Shown: positions 22,966 through 36,190, numbered from the stretch's first letter. The stretch is DNA of 64,000 bases from Pelomyxa schiedti (GCA_020536535.1 JAHLWZ010000855.1:1-64000); one strand, 5' to 3'. The notes: generated by a model not told the origin, from the letters alone. Numbers and translations: made by a program.

Positions 22966-25243
22966 ATGCCGAAGGGTGCGCGTGTTGTGGAAGAAGACAG
23001 TGCGTACGAGGATGACGATCAGGGGGAAGAAACGGGATCTTCTTCGTCATCGTCGCCGTCGGGTTCGTCGTCTTCGGCGACGTCGTCGGGCGAGGAATCC
23101 GGTGCCAACGGAAAGGAGGAGATGTTGTCCAGCGAGAACGGAGATGACGAAGAGGACGAAGTGTCTGTTGTGGACAGCGAAGACTCGGGGGAGAGCAAGA
23201 AATCAAAGAAAGAGAGGAAAAAATGGAAGGCAGAGGGTGTGGTTCAGCCGCGCCCGAAAAAACGCAAGACTCCGGGCAGGGGCGCTACGCAGGCACGGCC
23301 AATAACAATCCCGGACCGCCGCGTGGGAAAAACGCAAAAGAAGGCACCAGTGTACTCTAATTCACCTCTCCAGTTCGCCCAGGAGATTGAACAACAGCAG
23401 GAAACTTCAAAAACTCCTTCCCCCATGTTGGCAGCAAAATCACCTCTTTCCAATACGCAAACACCTCAAAAAGTAACCTGTTATCGCTGCGAATGCGGGA
23501 AACAGTTCCCCACATCCCAACTCAAAGCTGCACACTGCAAATATTGCGAAATCTATATAACCAATAAGGGGTTGACAGGCCACGTCACACCGAAAAGAAC
23601 TACAAAAAAAACATCCACTCGTTCCCCATCACGACCCCGGGCAAAGTCCCAAGCAAAGAACTCCAGTAAGGCCGTGGCACCACTTAAGAATAGTTTACAA
23701 ACACCCAGTGAGCATCTTGATGGTAACCCTTCCACGGTACCTTCTTTCCTTTACTTCCATAATCATAGACCAGGATACAAACAGACCCCCGAGCCGACCG
23801 AATTACCGCCCACGCAAACCCCGCGAACGCCTCCCACAACGGGTGTGAATTCACAAGAGCAGGGCAAGGATGATCTGAGTAATTGCACACTCAGCAGTAA
23901 CAGTACAGAAAATGTTGACAAGGGTCCCCTCAGTAAGGAGACACCGATTACAGATATTGTCGACAAGGGTCCCCTCAGCACACTTGCCATTTCGTCTCCC
24001 CAACCTGTTGCAGATGACGAAATGGTTTTCTTCCTTCAGGCTTGTTACATCAATAACCTCATTTATTAGCATCTAGCAAGGTCTACACAGAGTACTTCAG
24101 TAGCAGTCTTATCTGTAATTCCCATCTCAGTTCGATCTATTGTTTGCTTAACACATTAGCCCTCTCCCCAACTTCCCGCAGATTTAGCTGAGAAACCGAA
24201 AGTATTAAATTTGTATCCCACACTATGTCCAGCATTGGGAACGATAAATGTAGAATCACAGGGAGAGTCACAAGAAATACCCCCAACACCAACGAAACCC
24301 ACAGCATCCAGCGTTGCGCCATCGACACCCTCTAGTCAATCATCACGCAACAAGACTACAAGCACACCACTCCGCAGCTCTAAAAAAAAACGCCCACCTA
24401 CAACCAAGAAGGGAACTGCACCTACTCCCCATCCACCGGCACCAAATCATGCGGCAACCAGTGGGGCGATACCCCTTCTGTCCTTCGCATCACTCCCGCT
24501 CTCAAGTTTATCCTCCATATCCATTCCGTCCACCCCTTCTACACATTCAGGACAATCCACAGTCTCCTCTGCTTTAGCATCGACCTCTACAGTAAATGTG
24601 GCACCCTCACCCTCACCCGGTCTTCCTTCTTCAGGAATGCGAGCAGCAGCTGTAGCAGCGGCAGCAGCAATTGCCTCTCCCAATTTACATGCACAACCAC
24701 ATGCAATATTTCCTCACATGCGGTTTACCAGAACACAACGCAACCGCACGCTTGAAAGACTTGAGGCAGAAAATGATCCCGCCGACAAAGAAAAGGTTGA
24801 TACAATGGTTGAAGATAGTGACAATATTGGAGGCAGCAGCAGCGAGGAAGATGAAACATTTAAGCTCTCTTCGTCGCAAAAAGCTTCGCAAAGCAAGAAA
24901 CACCGAGGAAGAAGAATGAGTTCAGCCACAGCAATACCAGGGTTGGACAAGCGACGTGTACGCGGGTTCATGACTCTTCTTGATGAATCCGCCTTTGAAT
25001 CACCTGGCAACCATGCCCCATCCTACTTGAATGCGGCCGCACGCCCGTCAGCACTTCCAAAGCGTCACTTCTGCGTAATGTGTGGATTCTTTGCTCCGTA
25101 CACTTGCACAAAGTGCGGTCTGAGGTACCATTTCTTCCACCCACCTGACTTGACCATTTGACTCCCCTGTTCGTAATAGGTACTGCTGCCATAAATGTAA
25201 CCAGCAGCACCTGGAAACACGCTGCAATAAGACAGTTCATTGA
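22966..25243 (+). CDS. ZNHIT1/Vps71-type HIT zinc-finger protein with long disordered N-terminus
   Basis: It starts at 22966 (MPKGARVVEED). The N-terminal 370 residues are acidic, then basic, then Ser/Thr/Pro-rich, with a Cys-His cluster (CYRCECGKQFPTSQLKAAHC). An intron of about 130 bp (near 24042-24180) probably joins the second half, which ends in RFTRTQRNRTLERLEAEN and, after a last intron (25125-25179), KRHFCVMCGFFAPYTCTKC then GLRYCCHKCNQQHLETRC. This Cys/His pattern and its position at the very C-terminus match ZNHIT1 (yeast Vps71/Swc6), a subunit of the SWR1/SRCAP complex that exchanges histone H2A.Z. ZNHIT1 in animals is only about 150 residues, so the N-terminal part is extra; alternatively two genes lie here, split near 24070-24210. 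Confidence 0.72.
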
Positions 25244-25562
25244 GTTCCAATCCAGTCGATGTGCACTTCTTGTAACCAAGGTTAGTTAGTCAGCCCAGCC
25301 AAACGGTTATTTTTCCCTTTTTTGGCCACATGAACGGTTGGAAAAGGAATCGCCCGAGAAACTTTGTTGATTGCCCCACTTTACTTGTAATTTTTTTCGT
25401 CCTACTTGAGCGGTACCGAATTTGTTGTGCAATGGTCGGTGCGCGGAAAATCCTAGGATGTCCGGTTTAAAGGCACAAAACTTTTGGTGTCTGTCATTTT
25501 TCATTTTTATTTGCAACCAAACACAACAAAAACCGTCGAGCAACACCCCTGCGTTTACAAAA
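25244..25562. promoter_or_regulatory. intergenic region (319 bp) upstream of the phosphatase
   Basis: This lies between two + genes. It holds T-rich and CA-rich stretches. An in-frame upstream ATG at 25458 would extend the phosphatase by 35 residues, but the extension looks non-coding. Confidence 0.45.
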
Positions 25563-26392
25563 ATGCAATACACTAAGGAGGAAGATCTCGATGCCATTAC
25601 GACGTCCTTGGTCATGCCACCAGACTTTGACGACAATTTCACCTACAGCGACGACCTACAGTGCTACGTGCCAAACAGAAGAGACAGACCAGACAAAATA
25701 CTGGAGGGTCTGTACCTGGGTGACCAATTGAACGCTTATAATCGCGAGGTTTGTTTGTTTTCTTGCTCTGGTTTTCGTAGTAGACTTACCGTACATCCAC
25801 TAGGTTTTGGAAGAGATTGGTATTACACACGTACTTTCAGTGGCAGAAATCGCCAACTTGGATGACCACTTATCCATGTTCGACCCTACAGTTCAGGTCG
25901 CCGCAATACAGTATGTTACCTCAAGTACTAAGTTTTTTTTTGCCGAATTCTGACTTTGCGTTTTCAAGACTTCCCGATGAAGCGTCGGCCGACATTTGCG
26001 TCTATTTTGACCAGGCTATTGCATTCATCCACGAGTGCATAGAGCAAGGAGGAAAAGTTTTGGTTCACTGTGTGTGGGGCATGAGCAGAAGTGCTACAAT
26101 AGTCGCTGCGTACGTGATGCAAGCCCTCGCTATGGAATGGCTGGTCGCACTGAGATGCGTGCAGCTTGAGAGGCCAGTAGTATTTCCCAACGTGGGATTC
26201 GCCAAACAGCTGGCAACTTTTGGCAACCTATTGCGGGAGAGACGCGCACACGAGAGGGCTATGAGGATAGCCTATCTCGAGACAAGCAAGCGCGATCTCC
26301 ACAAGTTCATGGACGAGGGACACTTCGGCGCCACAGAAGAAGACGACAGCAACGCCAACAACCTAGTGAGTGTAGACTGCTCAGGGAGGTGA
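25563..26392 (+). CDS. dual-specificity protein phosphatase
   Basis: Exons 25563-25748, 25804-25910 and 25969-26392 join in phase to about 238 residues. The start MQYTKEEDLDAITT was chosen because conservation-like sequence begins soon after (DKILEGLYLGDQLNA, then GITHVLSVAE, the usual first strands of DSP domains). The active-site loop reads VLVHCVWGMSRSATIVAAY, with the nucleophilic Cys, the Arg and the HCxxGxSRS frame intact. The general-acid Asp expected in the preceding loop is likely in PDEASADICVY. It would remove phosphate from Ser/Thr and Tyr residues of proteins, perhaps of MAP kinases; no kinase-docking domain is seen. The C-terminus is charged. Confidence 0.92.
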
Positions 26393-26597
26393 TGACACTG
26401 GAACATTTTGGATCCAAGGAAAACGGAGGTTGAGTGATTCATCCTTCGTCAACCCTGTTGCTTCACCATCACCATTCACACCCCTGTCGATAGCACACAT
26501 TACCACCACACAATTTTGACTTCACCTGTAAGGCTGTCCAAACTTTATTTAATTCGTTTAAAGAAAAGAGCTTGTCAAAAAGCGTGCTTTTTCTTAT

Positions 26598-28639
26598 TTA
26601 ATTGAAAACATAAATATCGCCGTGTGCATTCAGGCTTACGAGCAAAAGGCCCTCCCCCTGAGTGTTTGGCACAAAGGAGGCTGCTAGTACGGTAGTGTTT
26701 CCAGGAACTACAAAAAAAGTTTGTTGCAAGGACAGTACTTGGGCTATTTACCGGGTATTTGTTGGCTGCACTGTGCATGACGTGAGGTTTTTCTTATTGG
26801 CACTTGGTTTCCCCACAAATGAATGCAACCATTCTCGGATCCGCATGCAATGTGCTTTCCATTATTACTTTGAGGGGTTAGCCAGAGTTTGATAATTCGG
26901 TCTTAGAACCTAACAGAGGCGGAGAGATGTAAATCACCACTGGTGAAACCCTTATACTTGGATATAAGCTCCAATCCAGTTCCATCACGGGAATAAAGAC
27001 GAAGCCTTGAATCAGAGCTGGTGGATAAAACCTAAAGACTTTACTAAATTGGTATAAACTCAGTGGCTAAGTTAACATAGAAACTAGCTTCACTCTGGAT
27101 TCTAACAACTCGTAAGCCTGTAATCTTGCGCATCTGTTGTGTGATCCCTTTTTTCCTTGATGAGAAGCCCTTTTTTCCTTCAATTTTAAGGGGCAACTAA
27201 TGGGGATTGTTATGAGATGTGAGAGACAAGAGTAAATACGCACTGATAAATTGCATAACAAGAGATTTCCACTTACAGAGCCCAGGATTGCTAAACTTCC
27301 TCCAGGAGCTATCGTGAGGGCTAAGTACTTGTAAACAGTGGAGAAATCTTATTTTCTGTGTACCAGTCACACTTTCATCCACGATTTCAGATGCAATCAG
27401 TGAGCCGTCTGTTATATTCCATAGTCTTAATCTACGTCAAATGAGACAGACAATTTGGGTAATTCTATGTTGCAGGGACCTGTTGTCTAAACAACTCGTC
27501 AGTAAGGCATGGTCAGCCTGTCAGAAGATTAGAAAATCTAAGCAAAAATATGCAGTACAGATGCGCAAAATGCTGCACAAGTTGGTATTTCAGGGTGATC
27601 AAAGATTCCCACACAAATCCCCAAAGAGATATTCCAGACTCTCACAGTCTTATCCATTGACGCTGAAGCAACTAAATGCTGTTTGACTAGTTAGGTATAG
27701 GTTTGTGACAGAACTTGCATTACCGAACTCCAAGCTATGGTCACAATACAGTCTGTGTGTTGGCGAAATATACATTTCGGTTCTCTCTTGAAAAATCTTC
27801 CTTGAAGCACACAAGGAGTGTCTAAAAATCCGTAACAGAGCGAAGCAAAGAGAAAGAAGTTACTGGCGGAGCTTCCATTATGCACTGACCGTGGTTCTGA
27901 AGTGAGCCGTTCCCATATTTTTAAAGTGCCTTTACTACGTGTGGTATGAGGTAAAGTGGATGTAGTTTTCACGACTTACCATCCATGTCCAGATGTAGCG
28001 AGGAATGTACCAGTAGGGTCCCACTCTAGTATTCCTACTGTTAATGATGAGTCACCTCTTGTACCTATTAAATGTCATAATGGAAGAAATAAAAGCTGAG
28101 AACCTGGGATATAGTCGAGTACTTCAGAGGGAACAGGAGTGATCTGAGGAGAGACGTGTCTCCGAGTAAATAATGGAAAAGATTTGGTGGGTGTGCAGAT
28201 AGATTTCAGTATGGGGTTGAGCAGAGACTGGGGAATGTGAGATGAGTCAGCTATATTTGTGCTATCATCTGGAATTGCAGAAATTTCAGGCGTTGGCAAA
28301 TGGCACACAGCATTTTCAATTCGAACAAGTTCGCCCTTGTCTGTCGCACAGGAGAGTGAGAGCTGCTTCACTTGACAGAAGAAAAAGGCAACCAGTAACA
28401 TAGAAGACATCACCGGTGTCAAGATTCTTGATTATTCTGCTGGGATCTGTGCTGAATTTTGCCCACAATACTTCGTCCGTTTGTAGAGTGTTTGTTTCAA
28501 CTTTTGTCACAGATCTCACTGTGCAAGTTGTAGTAGTTGTCGTTGTTGCTTCCTCGGCGTATGTTTCTGCAGGGGAACCACACGATGCGCATTCATAAGT
28601 CTCATCCACACACTCGTAGTCCTCATTGCGTTGCGACAT
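26598..28639 (-). CDS. WD40-repeat protein of WDR44 type
   Basis: It starts at 28639 (MSQRNEDYECVDETYEC). The N-terminus has a run of Thr and acidic stretches. WD repeats follow in short exons: VLWAKFSTDPSR, then EWDPTGTFLATSGHGW, TLKIWERLTSEP, FRQHTDCIVTIAWS, LVASASMDKTVRVWNIS, FDHPEIPTCAAF, LRLWNITDGSLIASEIVDE, and a last blade ending NAHGDIYVFN. The order of a VRVWNI blade after an HTDCI turn, then an H-x-E-x-P-T-x-A-A-F turn, is like WDR44, a Rab11-binding protein of the recycling endosome. That assignment is tentative. At least seven introns are present, most under 80 bp. Confidence 0.78.
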
Positions 28640-28811
28640 TTTTTATCAAAAAATGAAGAACCTCGCATCGTAAGGGCAATAATGACACAACACAACGTGT
28701 CTCCCAGTTTTCTCTTTCATTTTTTTGTTTTTAGCTGTTTAGCAAAAAAAGCTAAATACAAAAAACTTTTTTATTTAGCGCGTTTCTGCTTGGAAGAAGA
28801 GAAACGTTCGG

Positions 28812-31441
28812 TCACAGTGCTGAGTGCAGAGGTTGGGGAGAACCAAGGGAAGTAGGGGTGACAGAGGGGGAATTTGGTGTGGATGATGGTGCATGGTGCG
28901 TAGAAAGTGCCGAGGTGTTTATCTGAGATGGTGACGGAACTGGCGGCAACGGCGGGGGTTCCTCTGCGTTCTGTCGTTTTTGTGCCTGTGACTGCGAGTT
29001 CGAGCTAGAACTCGCATGCGTATGTGAATGCGAATGAGAACGCGAACGGGGTTGGGTCTGCTGAGGCTGTGTTGTTGGTGGAGGCGGCGGCGGCTGTTGT
29101 GGTTGCTGTGGTGGAGGAAGCGTGGGAGTGAGTGTGCGGGAAGGTCCTGTGGTAGTAGTATTATTATTGGCACTTGGTTGCGTTTGGTTGCCGGTTGTTG
29201 TTCCTGTTGTTGTTGGTGGTGTTGGTGTTGTTGTTGTTGGTGGTTGTGTGGATGAAGATAGGGTTGCTGTTGCTGATGGTGATGATGATGGTGTTGTTGT
29301 TGATGATGGAGATTGTGATGGGGATGGTGGTGATAATAAAGATGTGGTGATTGATTGCGAAGGTGGGGCTTTGGGTGGGGGCGGAGGTGGGGGAGGGGTA
29401 GGTGTTGGCGTGGACGGGGGAGGTGGTGGTGCTATGGATTTTTGTGATGCAATCACTAGTGAGGTGGCTGATGCTATCACTGATGTGGTGGGGTGACTGG
29501 GATAAGGGCTGGTTGTTGGTGTGGGTGTGGGTGTGGTTGTTCCTAATGGTGCAGATGAAGTTCCGGTGCTGCTGGGTGTGGGAGGTGGTTTGGGCGTGGA
29601 TGCCACTGGTGTTGGGTGTGAAAAAGCGGTCGCAGCAGATGGTGATATTTGGGTTGATTGCGCTGAAATGCTAGGTACAGCAACTGGTGAAGATGACAGT
29701 GTTGACTCGGATTGTGCCGTTGTAGTACTGGATTCTGGCGTTGATGTTACTGGTGTACCACTATCTGCTTGTGATGTAATTTGAGAGAATACATCTGCTG
29801 TTGGGAAAAGAAGTTTCCGCATTTGCTATTGGGGGAAAAAAAAAATAAGAGGAGGAAAAAATGGCGGGTACCGTACCAAGCAAAAATCTCTGTCATCTCG
29901 CATAAGACTTAATAAATACTCCTTGAACCGTGCCTGAGCCACAATGGGGTCTGCTCCCATACAAGTAAATGCTGAAGGGCAAAGAGCAGGGCCAGTGGGA
30001 GAACTTGCATCATCCTTGTGGCCGCGGACATGCCTTAGGCCAGCAAGGAGAATATTTGATCCCACTTTTGCAGTTTGTACTAAGTAATACTGTGAGGTTA
30101 ACATAGGCTCAAATAAACATACACTTGAAATCAGCCTTGGTGGAGGATGCACTTTTTACTTTCGCTTTCACCTCGTCAGTTGAGTCCTGTGTCAGCTGCT
30201 GTTCTTTGACCATCTTTTGTTTCTCTTCTGCAGAAACCCAAAGACGGTGAATATACTTGTTTCGAATAAACTCTTCACGCATCTCCCTGAATGGGGTTTG
30301 GTTTGTTATTGGCGAAGGAGAAAAAGAACCTGGGTGAATTGCGTGTTGGACGAGCTACAGATTCTGGACGAGTGCACTCAAAAAATTCATTAGAATTCTT
30401 ATTTCCCATTTTTTTCATCACCTATATGCCCTTAGTTGTGTGCCATAAAAGGCATTACTCAACTGAAAGAAATTCCTCTGGCCATTCATCTAGTCCAACT
30501 GATCTAACTTTTGAATAGCGAACCCCCATACTACGATGAACACCAGAACAATCTTGATTTAATAAAAATGACTGCAAGCACTAGCATTCAAACTCACCAA
30601 TGCAAATGAAAGTCCCAAATGTGACAGAAGCCCAACAGGGGTCTATCTGTGTGAGTGGTACGATTGCTTTTTGGAAGCACACCTGTAGAATCACAGTCCG
30701 CACAAGTTTTGTTTTCTGGGAGGGTAAGTAGTTCCTGGAGTGCAGCAAAACTGGAGGGTCTTTCTTGGTGAATCGTACCTGGTCCTTCCTAATAGAGGTT
30801 TTCCCCCTTTGGTAATACTGCGTCATACCTTCTCACCCATTGATGTCAACATAAGATTTTCACAAACACCCGAAACTGCAATCTGCCATTCAAGGGTCTC
30901 TGTGTCACTGTAGGCTTTTAAAAAATACCTCAAATAAGAAGCAATCTCACTTGGAAGCCATGATAGTAATATTGCCAGTGTTAGTTACAACTTCAAAGGC
31001 ATTGCGGTTATTCCTTATCGTTGGTTTCACAATCGAGAATGCAAGTGATACCGCGGTTACATATTCTGGGGTTGCCTCCTTCCAATGGTTAGAGTACTTC
31101 TCCTTCATTCTTGTTTTACCTCAGCGTACTTTTCCTTAACAAAAATGATTTCGGATTCACTCAAACGAGCTGATCTTCTCTTCCATCGCTTTTTATGTTC
31201 TTTGAGTTGTACAATGCCTACTTTTTTATATACAGCAGGCAGGAGAGATGTAGTCTTTGGACACATTTCCCATTAGTAAGGTTAAATACGATGTCAATAA
31301 ACCTTCACTTTCTGATCATCTTCACCTGTATTCAATTCATCAATCTCAAAAAAATTTCTGGAGTTAAATACCTGACCCAAGGCGTAACATCTTTTTAAAT
31401 CTCTGTATCTTGGCTGAAGTACCCCCACTTTCGGAGTCCAT
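28812..31441 (-). CDS. PH-ArfGAP protein with Pro/Thr-rich tail
   Basis: It starts at 31441 ([17 protein letters not shown]). Exons give a PH domain ([16 protein letters not shown], then [19 protein letters not shown] and [17 protein letters not shown]). The ArfGAP domain has CADCDST, then [17 protein letters not shown] and [19 protein letters not shown], then DEWPEEFLS, so the four zinc cysteines and the catalytic Arg in CSGVHR are all kept. [11 protein letters not shown] follows as in the family. ArfGAPs trigger GTP hydrolysis on Arf GTPases during coat and actin remodelling; the PH domain would bring it to phosphoinositides. The last exon (29822-28812) is 336 residues of Pro, Ser and Thr with polyproline and His-Ser runs. 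About eight introns interrupt the domains. Confidence 0.9.
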
Positions 31442-31541
31442 ATCCTAACAATTAAGTTACAAGGGGAAAAGGTAGAACAGCGTTGTTGAATTCACTTTAG
31501 TTGTTATCCAATGAATTAATTGTGTGCTTAGAAGGACATAA

Positions 31542-33396
31542 TTAAACTTTTCGATCATTTTCAAAATCGTGATGGGCATCATCCATATCCGTCATTTCGG
31601 TATGTGAGTTCTCTGGATCCATGACATCAAGTTCCAGCTCGTTCCAAGGTAAAGCCATACCCGTAGAGGTTGCTTGGGTGAGGGAATCTTGTGTGGAAAT
31701 TTTTGAAGTATTAGCATGTGAGGGAACAGGTGACGGAGGCACATTATGATGAGATTCTATAAGAAATACACCTGTGAGTAATGGATAACATGTTGAAATG
31801 CATACTAGAGTGTTCATCAGAATATATATCTATTTTCTGTGGTGGTGGGTGGGATGGAACAGGCGGAGGGATTGGTGGCAAAAGGTGCATTACTTCGTGT
31901 ATGTCCTTGATAATTTTATTACTGGGGACTGGTGGTTGACTTGTTGGTACTGGTGGGGTGGAAGGTACTGTTGTTGTTGCAGCGGGAGACGCAGTTACCT
32001 GCACAGCAGGTACATTGGAATTAGTTGGGGGATGGGGTATGTACACAATACTTCCACTTGGCAGTGGAGGAAGAGGAGGATGACTAACTGGAGAAGGTGG
32101 ACGAAGGGCATCGGTTCCTTCCCGTGTGTGTCGAGGGGAGTGAGGATGAGAGCGGGGTGAGATCATGGTAGACGCCGCATCATTTGTGGCAGGAGTGGAT
32201 CGCGCCTGGAGTGTAACCTGTGAGAGAGTTTGCAGAGGTTGGACTTGGGGTGGAGGGGGCGGTTGTTGCTGTGGTGGTGGCGGCTGCTGTGAAGGAGATT
32301 GTTGTGACTGTTGAGGTGACTGCGGAGAAATATGCGCAGTCATGCTAGGAGCACTGCCCTGACGCCCTGATGAGGAAAGACTCCCAGAGGTTATTGCACT
32401 TAGCATAGAAGTAGAATTTGACAAGGTAGGCGCAAAGCTGATCGAGCGGTTAAGACTTGGCTTAGAGCCAACCTCTGGAGGGGATGTCTCTACAATGAAA
32501 TCTTCAGCAGACAGACTTAGTCTCTCTGGACGAGGTGCTGTATAGTCAGCTGTGGCTAGAGAAACCTTTGGTATTACTTGAGCACGAGGGCTCTGAGTTT
32601 GTTGCTGACCTGTGTGTGAGATGTTTGTTGGGGGAGGGGGTGGAGGTATAGCAGGAGGTGGAGGTGTGTTGGTTCCTGTTGTCTGTGTTGCAGCTGGGGC
32701 ACTTGGTTGGGATGGTGGAAAGAGTGATACAACATTTGCTCCAGAGTATGGGGATGCAGGCAAGTGCTGCTGGTGAGTAGGCTGTGGCAGGGTAGATGTG
32801 CCGGGCAGACCCCGGGTTGGTGAATGTGGAGGTGTTGGTGGTAAAGGGAGTGATAGAGGTTCCAAGTGATCCCTTATTTCTCCCGGTCTGTAGCCTGTTT
32901 TTCTTAAATGTAAGGAAATATATTTATATACACATGTCTCTATAAATAACAAGGGACTGTCGTGTTTTAGTTTTAGATGTTTCTTCAGTTTAAAATTTTT
33001 TTTGAGTGATGTTTTTGTGTGAATGAGTTAACCACTTGAACGGGAGCGCTGGTGATGAGGCGTGGCAGGCAGCGACGAGGAGGGCATCCCTCCACGTGCC
33101 CCAGGCAGCCCAGTGCGAGACACGTGGCCAGAACTAGACCCCCCAATGCTGCCACTTGCACTACCGCCATTAATACCACCACCACCGTCGCCGCTGGTGC
33201 AGTTGCTGCTGATGGCGTCAGCTTGTTGTTGTTGTTGTTGTTGTTGCTGCTCCTGCTTATGAGGAGGGGGGGGAGGCGGCGGGGAAGGCGGGGGCACGGA
33301 GGGGGAGCCCGTGGGGTGCGAGTGTCGCTGCCTCAGCATCTGTTGTTGCAGGAGCTGCTGTTGCTGCATCAACATTTGTTGTTGCTCCTGCGACAT
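31542..33396 (-). CDS. Pro/Gln/Ser-rich low-complexity protein
   Basis: It starts at 33396 with Gln-rich sequence (MSQEQQQMLMQQQQLLQQQ), then a polyproline run, a run of nine Gln and Gly/Ser sequence. An intron (about 33014-32909) joins KTGYRPGEIRDHLEPL and a 370-residue Pro/Ser/Thr/Gln region that includes short ordered-looking pieces (ERLSLSAEDFIVETSP and NRSISFAPTLSNSTSML). The last exon ends DAHHDFENDRKV. No folded domain is recognisable. Proteins of this composition are often transcription or endocytic scaffolds, but no assignment is possible. The KTGYRPGEIRDHLEPL segment is the best candidate for a conserved motif. Confidence 0.7.
33221..33395 (-). repeat. CAG/CAA repeats encoding polyglutamine
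   Basis: A CAA/CAG run at 33224-33255 encodes nine Gln, and further Gln-rich codons lie at 33335-33395, both in the first exon of the Pro/Gln-rich protein. Confidence 0.85.
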
Positions 33397-33651
33397 TTTT
33401 CCGTGCTTGCTTGTTTTTTTTTTTCAGAGAAAAAGGGGGGGGCGGAAAAGCGAGAACTCTTAAACGAAAGAAGTTTTTTTTTTTTGGTTTTTTTTTTCTT
33501 TTTCATGAGGATGTTTGGGTGTTGGGGATAGGCTATCTACCCCCAACCATAAGTTACTTTTTATGCTGTACTGACAATACAAAGAATGCTTGGGTTGTGT
33601 ATACACATGGTCCAGTGGTGCTGGTGGTTTGTACGGTGAACACTTGTGGTG

Positions 33652-35941
33652 TTATCTTCCAAAGAGCTTCACGGACTGAAGTACTACAAGAACTTCAGAA
33701 AACGTGGGCTGGCCTTCCCTTTGACAGCACCGGTAGACAGTTTCTTGAAGAGCAGGGGGCCACTGTGTAGGGAGCTTGAAGTACTTCCTGTTTTGTGTCA
33801 CATTTTGAAGCAATTTGAGAGTGTACGAACCGAATATTCTGTTTCCAGTGGGTATCTGGGACTCCCGGGAAGTCCTTTGCAACTTTAAAAAACACTCGCG
33901 TGCCAGTCATTATCTCCAGCGCCATTATTCCCCAAGAATATACATCCCCTTTGATCGTTGACTGCAGCTCTTGCCAAGACTCTGGGGGAGTATACCTATG
34001 TGCACATGTTAACGAAATGTTACTTCATGCTGTGAAACACACGCTTGGGTGCCATAGCCATTGTTCACAGCAGCTGCGTCTTCCAGGTCACTTGTATGCA
34101 TTGCGATGCCGAAGTCGGAAAGCTTTAGATCGAAATTTGCTTTATTCATGACGAGAATATCTAAATAGAGATGAATTTCTTGCTTTTTTTTTAGGAAGGA
34201 ATTACTCTCTGGCTTCAAGTCTCTGTGCACAATATCTCGACTGTGAACAGTTTTCATCACGAGACACGTCTGTAATTTAAGGTAAATTTATGTCTTTTAG
34301 GTTTTGTATCGTACCTTGATAAGGAGAGCCAGTGCCAATTTCATATTTATTGGTTTGTAGAATGGTTGAAATATTATCTTATCTAGTGAGCCTCCTGCAC
34401 ACCACTCGGTCACCATCCCTGTGGTTTTTTTGTTAATGGTTTTTCAATATCCAAGTTCGCCATACATATTCCACCACGTTTGCATGGGTTGCAACTTAGT
34501 CCCACAAAGTGAAGAACTGAGGGTTCGTTTGCAAGTTCGTTTAGTGTAAGCATTTCTTGCAAGAAAAGAAGCTTTGCAAAAGCAGAAGCGGTTCTATCTT
34601 CACGAAGCCTAAATTGTGTAACTAGAGAGGAAATGAAATAATGCTTTACCGTTTCAAAGCCACTGGTTTAGAGTTGTGTACAGCCAACCAAACTTCACCA
34701 AAACTCCCTGTCCCAAGCTAGAATATACCATTAGCACAAGAGCCAAAAAAAAAAATACATACAAGTTGCATTGATTTTATAGATGCACAATCTAGTACAG
34801 TTCCACTGTTCATTAAGCGTTTTGCTGAGTGTATCAATTTATCTACTGTGGGGGCTTGCGACTTTACAGTATCCAAAGTGTAGAACAAGTCTCGCACTTG
34901 TCCAGGAGATACTTTGGAGAATAAAAATCCGTGCCAGTCGTGGGTGATGACCAGCAGTTGTTGGGAAACCCTATGAGATGTTGATCCAAGTTGGAAATGA
35001 AAATGGCTCTGAACACACATGTGCAACGTGGCATGCTGCGTAATGGGAACCAGTTGCGTGAAGGTTTTTCCGTCAATGTCACTGTGATTGATGGTAATGC
35101 CTGTGTTTGCTGCTAAGTGATATACAAAATGTTGCATGGAACTTACCAAGGTCAGAGACAGAAATGAGTGCGAAATAGGTACTCATTGCAGAGAATTCGT
35201 CCTGTGCTACAACACCACACTGAACTTGGCACATTTGAGTAGGAAGAACTGTCAGGCTTGGGAACAGGTTGTCCAAGAGTGATGCCTCTTCAGTAGAATT
35301 CATCACTAGGAGACAACATGTCAGCTTTTTCAAAAAAAACAGTTCGGTGAAGTGTACTTGAAAAAATTTCTTCCCTGGCTCTTACAGCCTTAGGTTTTAG
35401 ACTGCTCACTGCCAGTTCTTAGCAAGAAGAGAAGCGAGTAAAGAAAAGAACCTGCAGATTTCACATCATTCCACGAATCAGATCTCACAGTCACGCCGGC
35501 GCCAACCAACGCGTTCACGACCTTAGGGTTTCCAATTCGTAAGGCGGCATCGATCAGTCCCTCGTTTTCTCGGCTGTTACAATGTCCCACAATTGCACTG
35601 GCGATGGACGAGTGCTCCGCGGCGATGGCAGCGCCAAGAGACCGAGCGAGGACGTCGTTGTCGATGGTGGTACTAGCCTTGAGGATATCTAACATGGAGG
35701 CCATATCTCCTTGGCAGCAGGCAGTGACCAAATCACTGCCTGCTCCCGCTGCACCAGATGCAGTTATGGGTTCGCTTTCACTCTCGTGGTGATGGCGGTG
35801 CCGGTGATGGTGCTTGTGATGATGTCGTCGGCGGTGCTCGTCATGGCTGGGCTCATGGTGGGACTTGGTTGTTCTTGTACCATAAGTGCCGGGTGCTGGG
35901 GAAGGGGACTGCATGCTATCAGCTTCGTGTGGTTTTGTCAT
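33652..35941 (-). CDS. protein kinase of TKL type with ankyrin-like N-terminus
   Basis: It starts at 35941 (MTKPHEADSMQSPSP). A His/Arg-rich stretch (HRRRHHHKHHHRHRHHH) is followed by ankyrin-like helices (SDLVTACCQGDMASMLDIL and NPKVVNALVGAGVTVRSDS). After several exons of unclear fold, the kinase domain reads LGTGSFGEVWLAVHNSKPVALKR (glycine loop and Lys region), then HSRDIVHRDLKPESN (catalytic loop), FDLKLSDFGIAMH (DFG) and YTPPESW, DVYSWGIMALEIMTG. The last exon gives FKLPTQWPPALQE and ends KLFGR. The YSWGI and pre-DFG features suit TKL kinases, and all key residues are present, so it should be active on Ser/Thr. Many short introns are present. The start faces a + gene about 250 bp away. 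Confidence 0.85.
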
Positions 35942-36190
35942 TTGGTGCTTGGTTGGTTGATTGATTACTCCTTTGGCTGCTTCAAAGACCTGTTTTTTCG
36001 TTTGTTCTTCGTGCCTTTTTTTTATTGAACAGCAGTTCTTCTGAGACGGTAATTTTCCGATTCCCAGCCAACTTTCTACCGATTTGCCCGCTGTTTGGTG
36101 CCAGTTTTCGTCCAGCTTTCCCTATCCAGGTTTGAACAGTGCATGAGTTGATTACAGCAGTTGCCGTAAATGTTGTTACATGCTTGATAA

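Noticed and set aside
29028-29784. Open frames on the + strand rich in Val, Gly and Asp
   Set aside because: They mirror the Pro/Thr-rich last exon of the PH-ArfGAP gene on the - strand.
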